Origin: Rhynchopus euleeides
Lineage: Eukaryota; Euglenozoa; Diplonemea; Diplonemida; Diplonemidae
Direction of reading: 5' to 3'
Assembly (NCBI GenBank): GCA_963210315.1
Contig: OY723245.1
Span: forward strand, 620,001-684,000
Length of the DNA stretch: 64,000 bases
Under the pieces are notes generated by a model. That model made no database searches. It saw only the letters and a list, made by a program, of their open reading frames with translations, and was not told the DNA's origin. Shown here one piece after another: positions 20,197 through 27,635 of this stretch. The stretch's first letter is position 1; each line of letters begins with the position of its first letter. The translations under genes and the position numbers were made by a program.

Positions 20197-20667
20197 TCAC
20201 GCCTCAGCAGCATCATCTTCCAGGAGATCTTGGTCAGGCTCCGATGGTGCGCAGTGAGACTCGGTGAAGCGTGCAGACGTCAGGTCACGCGGTGAGGCGA
20301 TGGTATCGCGTGCTGAAGGCATCCCCTCTGCCCCGTTGTACCCTGTGATCGGGAGCCGTGGGATCTCTGACGCGTCAGCTGATTCGCCCACAGCCGGCTC
20401 ACCCGCATCCTGCGCCTCCGCGGCTTCTGCAGCCTCGCCGGCAGACTTGAGCTTCAGGCGCTCCTCACTCCTGTCCACCCACTTTGTCTCCTTCTGGAGC
20501 ACGCTGTGCCATTTCTTAATCCGCGCAGCACGCTGCGTTCGTCTGCTCTTCTCCACAGTGGTCGGCACATTGACATGAGTCACGACGGTGCGCACATCAC
20601 CCATCCATTGGATCTGCTCTGTCGTCTCATACGCAAGCCCGATTCCCCGTGCAGAACGCGCACTCAT
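20197..20667 (-). CDS. Small unidentified protein, basic centre and acidic tail
   Basis: A 156-aa frame from an ATG at 20667. The first 35 residues (ARSARGIGLAYETTEQ, then QWMGDVRTVVTHVNV) read as folded protein, followed by a Lys/Arg-rich helix (KSRRTQRAARIKKWH) and a Glu/Ala/Asp-rich C-terminus ending DLLEDDAAEA. The frame stays open about 40 codons further upstream without an ATG, so an upstream exon is possible. I do not recognise a family. It is on the same strand as the other host genes. Confidence 0.5.
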   Translation of the reverse strand: MSARSARGIGLAYETTEQIQWMGDVRTVVTHVNVPTTVEKSRRTQRAARIKKWHSVLQKETKWVDRSEERLKLKSAGEAAEAAEAQDAGEPAVGESADASEIPRLPITGYNGAEGMPSARDTIASPRDLTSARFTESHCAPSEPDQDLLEDDAAEA

Positions 20668-21150
20668 TGCAGCCTGTCCCACCCTCTCGGCCCCTCCTGT
20701 GAACACAAGGAAGTTTGAATGGCTCGAAGTGTCCTCAGTGCTAATGGAGCAATACACCGGCGGGAGGGGTGTGTGGAAAGTGGACACCAAAGGGGATGGG
20801 GGATCGAAACGGTGGGGGGCGGGGGGTGTGGGTGTGATGGGGGGCGGAGAGCTGCGTTGTCGTGGTGACGGATCAAAGCGGGACAGACGTAATCACGCAG
20901 GCCAGAGAGGGGGCCTCTGTCGCCTTACACCAGGCTCTTCCCCCAGGGGGAAAGGTGTGTGTCACTCTCTGGTGTCATCCCATTATTCGAACTCAGCTGC
21001 AGAAACTGAGTCAGAAAGTAGGCACGAATCACTCACCGCCTTTCCCCACAATAGCCTGGCCTTGGGGACAACTAACGTATGCTGCATCTGCGTACAGTAG
21101 AATGTCAAAGCAGACACCCTGCCCGGACTGACTGGAGTAAATGTAGACCA
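20668..21150. other. Spacer upstream of the small gene
   Basis: Nothing recognisable beyond a GGGGTGTGGGTGTGATGGGGGG stretch near 20818-20845, and part of the open frame described for the gene ending at 20197. Confidence 0.4.
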
Positions 21151-21341
21151 TGGGGGTATGGAAATTTAGTCATTCTTAGTCACTTTTAGGCGATTTACGC
21201 GCGGTTTTTCGGCTGGGGAAAAGAGAGTAAGATTTTCGAAAAAAATCGATTTTTTCGCAAAAAATCGCATTGTGTCGTAGTCGCGCGTAGTCACCCGTAG
21301 TCGCCAGGTCGAGGTTCCCAGATTCCATACCCCCCCGGGGT
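21151..21341. repeat. Small inverted-repeat unit with GGGGGTATGGAA ends
   Basis: TGGGGGTATGGAAAT at 21151 and ATTCCATACCCCCCC at about 21327-21341 are inverted. The body is rich in TCGATTTTTTCGC-type palindromes and GTAGTCGCG repeats. A third copy of the terminus (CTTTTCCATACCCCCCA) is at about 27335-27351, so this may alternatively be the left end of a larger block. Confidence 0.5.
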
Positions 21342-21432
21342 ACTGAATTACCGATTTTTCGACATGTCGAAAAAAAATTTTTTTTTCGGCCGACTAAACC
21401 GAAAATCGGGCCCTCTGGGGTGCCACACCGAT

Positions 21433-21547
21433 ATTTTTCGGATTTTTTTCGGATTTTTTTCCGACTTTTTTTGGTTGGGGTGGCCAGTGTTCCCGCTAAG
21501 GCCGATGGGCCGGTCATTTTTGTTTTTGGGATTTTTGAATTTTTTTT
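21433..21547 (+). repeat. 115-bp direct repeat, left copy flanking the 18S fragment
   Basis: It starts ATTTTTCGGATTTTTTTCGG, has a central CAGTGTTCCCGCTAAGGCC and ends GGGATTTTTGAATTTTTTT. The right copy at 22139-22253 is nearly identical (differences around TTGGGGTGGCC/TTAGGGTGGGC). Confidence 0.9.
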
Positions 21548-21550
21548 CCC

Positions 21551-21784
21551 ACGTCAGAGGTGAAATTCTTAGATCGCGGGAAGACGAACTTCTGCGAAAG
21601 CATTCGACAAGAATGTCTTCATTAATCAAGAACGAGAGTGTGGGGATCGAAGATGATCAGATACCGTCGTAGTCCACGACTGTAAACGATGCCGTCTCAG
21701 GATCGAAGGGTGCACCACTATGGCCCCTACGGCACTACCCTTGAAACGAGAAATCAAAGATTATGGGTTCAGGGGGGAGTACAT

Positions 21785-21817
<33 letters not shown>

Positions 21818-22138
21818 TGACACCACCAGGCGTGGAGTATGCGGCTTAATTTGACTCAACACGGGGAATTTTACTAGGTCAGGACAATGTAAGGATTGAC
21901 AGATTGAGAGCTCTTTCTCGATCCATTGTGTGGTGGTGCATGGCCGCTCCTGGTTGGTGGAGTGATTTGTCTGGTTGATTCCGTTAACGAACGAGATCTC
22001 GACCCTTAAATAGGTGAGCCTGTTGTCCGCAAGGCAAGTCTGGTCCTAGACCTTACTTGAAACAAGGAATCCACTTCTTAAGGGGACTGCGTGCGTCTAT
22101 AGCACGCGGAAGAGCGAGCCAATAGCAGGTCTATGATG
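21551..22138 (+). rRNA. Internal fragment of 18S (SSU) rRNA gene
   Basis: About 590 bases with the universal SSU landmarks in order: GTCAGAGGTGAAATTCTTAG, CGAAAGCATTCGACAAGAAT, CATTAATCAAGAACGA, GGATCGAAGATGATCAGATAC, CTTAAAGGAATTGACGGAAT, GGCTTAATTTGACTCAACAC, GATTGACAGATTGAGAGCTC, GGTGGTGCATGGCCG, CGTTAACGAACGAGA and CAATAGCAGGTCTATGATG. This is roughly the middle third of the gene; the 5' domain and the 3' end are absent. It is bounded on both sides by the same 115-bp repeat. It is probably a dispersed rDNA fragment rather than a working gene. The lineage-variable part (around 21690-21745) would allow identification. Confidence 0.95.
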
Positions 22139-22253
22139 ATTTTTCGGATTTTTTTCGGATTTTTTTCCGACTTTTTTTGGTTAGGGTGGGCAGTGTTCCC
22201 GCTAAGGCCGATGGGCCGGTCATTTTTGTTTTTGGGATTTTTGAATTTTTTTT
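22139..22253 (+). repeat. 115-bp direct repeat, right copy flanking the 18S fragment
   Basis: Near-identical to 21433-21547 and in the same orientation. It begins directly after the last 18S base. Confidence 0.9.
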
Positions 22254-22431
22254 GTAAGTTCGGCGTAGCCAACTCAGGAAACTTTTCACCGTGCGGATCC
22301 TTGCGAACACTTCACACGCCCGGCAGGCTGGTGGGGTGTTCTGCGTTCGAAGAAGTTCGGCTGTCGTTGCTCCGACACACCCCACTCACCCATTTCCCAA
22401 CCCTCCCCCGTTACACACCCCGGGGTGCAAC

Positions 22432-23531
22432 ATGGGCGGCACCAAGCGCAACAACAAACGCGAGAAGGAGGACGAGGAGGAGGACAAGCGCGAGGAGGAG
22501 GACGCGGGGGCCGCCGGCTCCCCTCGGGGGTCGGCGACGAAGCGCCGGAGGGCCGAGGCCGCGGAGGCCCTCCAGGCGTCGGTGGCCGCGGAGGTGAAGG
22601 CGGCCACCGCGCGCCTGGAGGGGCAGTTGGGGCGGCTGGCCCAGCTGGTCGAGGGCTCGCTGGGGGGGCGGGGGCAGCAGGCTACTGTGACAGCGGCACC
22701 GGCCGCCCCGGTCGAAGTCGCGCCCGCGCCCGCGCCCGTGCCCGAGCCCGCGCCCGTGCCGAAGCCAGCAGACCCGGCAGCCGTCGCCGCCGCGGTGGTC
22801 GCCGCCGCCCCCGCCGCTGACCATGCCGCTGTTGCTGCCGCTGTGGCTGCTGTGGTGCCCGGGATTGCGCCGGGAGATCTCGCTGCTGCGGTGGCCGCCG
22901 CGATGATGCCGCAGCTGGGTGTTTTCCCTGCCCCCATCACACCCCCTACACTACACCCCCTCCTCCCGGAGGCCGCCCCCCCTGGCCCTCTAACAGCTCC
23001 AGAACTCCTCGGGGGGGGGGGTCGGCTGCCCTCGACCCATCTCAGTGGGCCGAGATGGGTCGGGGGGAAAAAGCGCATGTCTTGTTGGCTTTGCGGGAGG
23101 AATTTGCGGGGGTGGGGGGGGCGGGGCCAGCGATGCGGGGCGAGATGCGCGCCGCCTTCCGCCACCTGGAGTACCTGGTGTGCGTGGCGGGAGCGCGGCG
23201 CACCCAGGCGGAGGTGGAGGCGGACAGGGTTTACCACGCCCGCCTCCACCTCGGCCGCCTTCGCGCCCTTTCGCTGGGGCTTTCTTCCGGGGACTGGGCG
23301 GGAGCCACCCGGGCGGAGGAGGCCATGTGCGGGTCCCGGGAGTCGACCGACCTTTTTCGGTCCGGCGACCGGGCTTTCGCGGACGGCCGACGGCCTCACC
23401 AGGGGCACCCCCCCCCCTCTTCTCGTACACACTCGGCCCCACCCTCCCAGCCCCCGCGCAAGCCACCCTCCCGACACCGCCCCAACAGGTCCCGGTCCCA
23501 GAACAAGGGGGGGAGGGAAGGGGACAAGTGA
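22432..23531 (+). CDS. Gag-like ORF1 of the VIPER-like retroelement
   Basis: It starts at the ATG at 22432 (MGGTKRNNKREKEDEEED), with a Lys/Glu-rich N-terminus, a helix that may be a short coiled coil (AEVKAATARLEGQLGRLAQL) and an Ala/Pro-rich middle. After the G11 run at 23011-23021 the sensible frame shifts: DPSQWAEMGRG, a helical block (RAAFRHLEYLVCVAGARR) and a basic Arg/Ser/Pro tail ending at the stop at 23531. No CCHC zinc knuckle is seen. The frame change may be a mutation or a miscounted G run. The upstream frame also has no stop before the ATG. Confidence 0.6.
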
Positions 23532-24446
23532 GGGGGAGGCCACGTTGGGAGCTCCCCCCCCTAACCCCTTCTTTGACGGAGCGCGTGGAGCAGAGAGCGA
23601 AGTCTCTGCTGGCTGGGGCCCTGGCCCCCTCCACATGGTCGAGCTACACTTCCGTGGGCCGCCAGTTCCTGCTTTTCAAAGCAGGTTGGGAGGAGGAGAA
23701 GGGAGGGGGACACCCGATCGCCACCCTCATCTGCCTATTTTTGGGTTTAAAGATGGAGGGGGGCCTATCGGTGTCATCGGGACTGCAGTACCTGCAGGCG
23801 CTGAAGGCCTCTCTGAAGCGGTCGGGTCTCCTCCCCCAAGATACACCCCCCATGTTGCAGGACCTGGAGAGGTCGTTTCGTCGCCTGGGCGCGAAGCGCC
23901 CCCAGAAGCAGGCCCCCCCCATGTCCTGGGTGGAGTTGCAGGCCTGCGTGGCAGCGGCACCGTCCTGTTTGGTTGCCCTCGCCTTCGAGGTGATGTGGGT
24001 GGGGGCGGCAAGGGGAGGGGATGTCCGGGCGTTGCGTTGGGACAGGGTCCGCTTCCGCGGCCAGGAACTTGTGGTGGATTGGTCGGGGACGAAGTCCGAC
24101 CCTTTTCAGGAGGGTCGGGTGACATTGTTGGCTCTGCCTGCTGCCTCCCGGCAGATGTTGCAGATGCTGCCCCCCCGACCCCACAAACGGAAGCCGCCTG
24201 TTCCCTTTCCCCCACGGGTTGTTCGCCCGCGTTATCAAACGCGTGAACCCCTCCCTGTCGGTCCACTCCGTCCGGCGGGGGGCGCTGGTGGACCTCTTCC
24301 GCCGGGGGGTCTCTCTGGAGAAGCTCCTGTGCATCTCTCGCCACTCCAGTGTGGCGAGTCTGTTGCACTATCTTCCTCTGGAGGATCTCCCGGCGGCGCG
24401 GGAGTCCCTAGCCCTCTCGGCCATGCTGGCGGAGGGTCTCGAGTGA
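23532..24446 (+). CDS. Tyrosine recombinase of the VIPER-like retroelement (frame-broken)
   Basis: The N-terminal core-binding-like helix region is LAPSTWSSYTSVGRQFLLF. The catalytic part has the first Arg in GAARGGDVRALRW, then HSVRR (the H-x-x-R box) and SRHSSVASLLHYL with the second His and the nucleophilic Tyr. Between the first Arg and the H-x-x-R box the frame changes at the C7 run 24170-24176. All expected catalytic residues are present across the two frames. No ATG of its own is obvious at the start, so it may be made as a fusion with gag or by frameshifting. It would integrate the element as a circle without target duplication (known for YR retroelements). Confidence 0.8.
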
Positions 24447-26194
24447 AGGGTTGGGGAGTGCGGTACGACCCCCCGGATGATTTCGGGCCCGATTTTTTTC
24501 CGGCGTACGAGGGAAACGTGGTCCAAAGTGAGTCCACGTCCTCTACACCGGGGGCGCCTCGCAGGTCCCTGCCGCGGGTGAAGGTTTGCCGCCTGCCGCT
24601 GGCCCCCATCTCCTCGTCTCGGGTGATACTGGAGAACTTTCTTGTACTCCCTGCGTGTCCCCCCATCCTTCCGTTTCTTTTTAAAATGTTGACATGCCCG
24701 ACTACGTTTCGGAGCAACTTCAGGGAGGGCGTGGATATGGAGGACGAGTCCCTGAGAAGGGCAGTCTCGAGGCACATGCTTAAACACAAAAAACCTCTTT
24801 TAAAGTGTGGTGTGATATCCTCCCCTCCTTTCCCAGTAAAAGTTGTGCTGGGCGCATTCACAGTGCCCAAGTCATCGGGGGTGGACTCCAGGTTAGTGGT
24901 GAATGGGGTAAAATTGAACAACCTCATGTTGAGACCCCCCCCGATGGGTCTATCTCTTTTGCAAGTGTTCGTGGCGAGGATTCTGGGGGCAAAGTGGTGC
25001 ATCCAGGAGGATGCTTTAAGCTGTTTCTACCAATACGGGGTCTCCCCCCAGGTTGCCTCTTTTTTTGGTTTAAGATTCGCCTCAAAAAGAAATGATTTCC
25101 ACACGTTCGTCCTCAGAGTCCTCCCAATGGGGTGGAGTTGGGCCCCGTGCATCGCCCAGCAGGCGGGTCGGGCGCTGCTCCCGGAATCTGAGGGGGAAGT
25201 CTGGGTGGATAATTTTTTGGTATTGGGTTCGTCGGAGGAGGAAGCCCGTGCAAAGCATGCCAGTTTCTCGGAGCGCTGCAGGTGGGTGAACCTCAAGCTC
25301 AAGCCGGGCGAAGGCTACGGGGAGGCCCGCCAGTCGTTTACGGCTGTGGGTCTGGAATTCCAACTCCAGCTCTCCCGCTACCGCCTAGACCCGGTGTGGG
25401 TTAAAAAATACACCACAGCCCAGCAATGGGTAGATGTGGATTTGAAGCGCGTGTGTGCGAGAGATGTGGCAGTGCTGTGCGGCGGGATTATCTGGTTTCT
25501 TTTTGCTTCACAGCGCCCTTTGTGCTGGTCATCGTGTGTGCTGAACTTGTCCAGGAGGGTGTCGACGACAGTGGGGGCGGAAAAGAGCAGATGGGACTCT
25601 CGGGTCGAGCTGTCGTCGTCTGAAGTGGATACTCTGATCTCTGCGCGACAGGAAATCCTGCGGAACGAGTGGGTATACAAAAAACCGGTCCGCTCCCCGA
25701 TTCTGTTGTGGACGGATGCGTCATCGCACTCTTGGGCAGTTCTATCTCCAGACACCGTGTTGCAGGACTCGTTTGGGGGGTGCACCTCGTCCATGCATAT
25801 TTATATCAAAGAACTTTTAGCAGTCGTGGCAGGGGTGGTTTGGTGCACATCGTCCTACCCGCGTCATGACATAAAGTTCATGGTAGACAACGCGGCTGTG
25901 GTGGCGAGCATCAAAGCCACCCACTCGAAGAATACACTCGCAAACAGTATGCTGAGTTACATTTTTCGTTTGTGTGAGGCTGCAGAGTGCTCCGTGTCGG
26001 TGGAGTGGGTCAACACGGATTGCCAGCGAGCGGACAAATATACACGTGGTTGCGTGGCCCCCATCGACACAGGCCGTTCGTTGTCCCCCCCTATTATCAT
26101 CCTCCCGGACTTGCTGCAAGACGTCATGAGGGATGCAAATGTGTGTTCGACGCAGATACGCAAGCCGGTAGAAGGAAGGGAATCCGGATCGTAG
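24440..26194 (+). CDS. Reverse transcriptase - RNase H of the VIPER-like retroelement
   Basis: The RT domain runs from about 24660 to 25400. Palm motifs: SRLVVNGVKLN, the first catalytic Asp region CIQEDALSCFYQY, LPMGWSWAPCIAQQ, and VWVDNFLVLG in place of the usual Y/F-x-D-D, so the second Asp is Asn. RNase H follows, with its acidic residues in LLWTDASSHSW, IYIKELLAVV, FMVDNAAVV and WVNTDCQRADKY. The stop is the TAG at 26192. An Asn at the second RT position is found in some retroelements and usually lowers but need not abolish activity. The frame is open for 580 codons, which argues for recent activity. Confidence 0.88.
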   Translation, partial: RVKGWGVRYDPPDDFGPDFFPAYEGNVVQSESTSSTPGAPRRSLPRVKVCRLPLAPISSSRVILENFLVLPACPPILPFLFKMLTCPTTFRSNFREGVDMEDESLRRAVSRHMLKHKKPLLKCGVISSPPFPVKVVLGAFTVPKSSGVDSRLVVNGVKLNNLMLRPPPMGLSLLQVFVARILGAKWCIQEDALSCFYQYGVSPQVASFFGLRFASKRNDFHTFVLRVLPMGWSWAPCIAQQAGRALLPESEGEVWVDNFLVLGSSEEEARAKHASFSERCRWVNLKLKPGEGYGEARQSFTAVGLEFQLQLSRYRLDPVWVKKYTTAQQWVDVDLKRVCARDVAVLCGGIIWFLFASQRPLCWSSCVLNLSRRVSTTVGAEKSRWDSRVELSSSEVDTLISARQEILRNEWVYKKPVRSPILLWTDASSHSWAVLSPDTVLQDSFGGCTSSMHIYIKELLAVVAGVVWCTSSYPRHDIKFMVDNAAVVASIKATHSKNTLANSMLSYIFRLCEAAECSVSVEWVNTDCQRADKYTRGCVAPIDTGRSLSPPIIILPDLLQDVMRDANVCSTQIRKPVEGRESGS

Positions 26195-26489
26195 AGTCAG
26201 TTTGCCTGTGGTGGAGAGTGACCAATCAGGATCACCTCCCACAGCAGAGGGGAACACCGTGTCCCACGCATTCGTGAACTCCGAACGGTTTTTTCCGACC
26301 CCAACGCACCGTTTTTATCATGATGATGATACCTGGTCATGTGTCTAGAGGAAGTCCACCTCGACCTACCAGGGATTGGGTGTGTTTTCTCTTTCACGTT
26401 ATGGTGAAAGGGGGGGGGGGGGGGGAGTCTAGTCCCTAAGAGGGAACCCAGAGGTGTTCTGCGTTCGAAGAACACAAACTGTCGTTGCT

Positions 26490-27061
26490 ACCTTCTCTCT
26501 TGAGATTCACTCGGTTGCATTAGTTTTTTCCCCCCTTCCCGTTCAGTGAAAATTTTTCTCGGGCGCGCTTCGCGCGCCCGAGACTACGCGGGAGATGGCC
26601 AGTATCGCAAGAAAGACTTGCGAGACAGGCACACGCGACAGGGGGGGTCTGGGGGGCGGAGCCCCCCAGCCGCCGGAGGCCACGGTAGTGAGCATTCGTT
26701 CTGCAGGGCGACAGATTTTGAGCATAGGCTGCTTCCATCTTCCTGGGCGGCTTTCGAATCTAGATTCCACAAGAGGGGGTCTGGGGGGCGGAGCCCCCTC
26801 GCCGCCGGAGGCCACGGTAGTGAACATTTGTTCCTTGCACATCCCATCATTGCCCGCCTCTTTTTGAGATTCGCTTAGTGGGTTCACCTGCATCTTGAAG
26901 TCGCAGCTCTTCCCACAAGAGGGATGTTCCTCCGACATGGGTTGTAAACATGCCAGGCCTGGTGCCAGCTGCAGTGGATGTCCAGTAATCTCCGACATTT
27001 TCCTGCAGCTGCTACGCGAGGACACCTGAAGTATCACAATTGCTCTGTATTGTTTCAGTGG
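26490..27061. other. Repeat-rich spacer after the retroelement
   Basis: Includes the hairpin TCGGGCGCGC-TTC-GCGCGCCCGA at about 26558-26582 and GC-rich module pair 2. Remaining sequence shows no gene. Confidence 0.5.
26641..26831 (+). repeat. Paired GC-rich palindromic modules, pair 2
   Basis: Copies at about 26641-26700 and 26773-26831, both with GGGGGGCGGAGCCCCC and GCCGGAGGCCACGGTAGTG. Lies just after a GCGCGC-TTC-GCGCGC hairpin, as does pair 4. Confidence 0.75.
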
Positions 27062-27110
27062 CCAGTCAGGTTTGTAGTGGGGGCTTCGCCCCCACCACAA
27101 ACCTGACTGG
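27062..27110. repeat. Strong hairpin, 23-bp arms
   Basis: CCAGTCAGGTTTGTAGTGGG GGC, loop TTC, then the complementary arm ending CAAACCTGACTGG; one mismatch. It could be a very short foldback remnant or a transcribed hairpin. Confidence 0.75.
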
Positions 27111-27635
27111 CCCACCTGCCCAGGACCCACCAGTCAGATATGACCGGTCATATATGACCGACCCCCCCTCAAAATTGGACCCGGACATCCGGACATGTCC
27201 GCCCTGAAAACGCCTAAGGGGCCGGGGGAAATCCAGGAAATTCGGGAAATCCAGGAATATGAAGAATCCTCCTAAGCGAAAAACAGCAAATTTCGGCCGA
27301 TTTTTTCTCATTTTTTCTCATTTTTTTTCACCGACTTTTCCATACCCCCCATAACACGAAGAAGAGAGACATAACGCTTAGCCCCAACAACTTAGGGTGC
27401 ACCTGACAGGCACGCGACGCAATAGGTGGGTCAGCAGGTGACGAAATAACTTGTGCCGTTGTGGCAACTCACACACCCTCCCCGCCCGCCCCCCCCCCTC
27501 CCCACACCCTTCGCGTTCTGTGCCAAAAAGAAGAAGCGAGTGATGTCCCAATAACCCGTCCCCATCAACACCACAACCACCACCCCTGGGTGGCTCTGCT
27601 GGACGCCGCCCCCGCTTGAAGAGGCAAATAATAGG
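27111..27635. other. Spacer downstream of the potassium channel, with a GGGGGGTATGG terminus
   Basis: Contains palindromes ATGACCGGTCAT and GGACATCCGGACATGTCC, AATCCAGGAAATT repeats and the CTTTTCCATACCCCCCA terminus at about 27335-27351 that matches 21151. No gene. Confidence 0.45.

Larger units (their letters stand above)
22335..26489 (+). mobile_element. VIPER-like tyrosine-recombinase (DIRS-class) retrotransposon
   Basis: A 37-base direct repeat starting GGTGTTCTGCGTTCGAAGAA and ending CTGTCGTTGCT lies at 22335-22371 and 26453-26489. Between them, on the plus strand, are a gag-like ORF, a tyrosine recombinase and an RT-RNase H, in that order. The order gag, YR, RT/RH is that of trypanosomatid VIPER elements; DIRS1, PAT and Ngaro carry the YR last. 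No integrase, aspartic protease or LTR is seen, as expected for YR retroelements. All three ORFs show frame changes; two fall in homopolymers (G11 at 23011, C7 at 24170). Confidence 0.85.

Noticed and set aside
22408-23636. Long minus-strand frame across the gag and recombinase region
   Set aside because: Pro/Gly/Ala-rich shadow of the plus-strand retroelement; the plus strand has the catalytic motifs.
26558-26582. GCGCGC-TTC-GCGCGC hairpin as a transcription terminator
   Set aside because: Hairpin terminators are not expected in a eukaryotic nuclear genome; it recurs near GC-module pairs and is better seen as part of a repeat.
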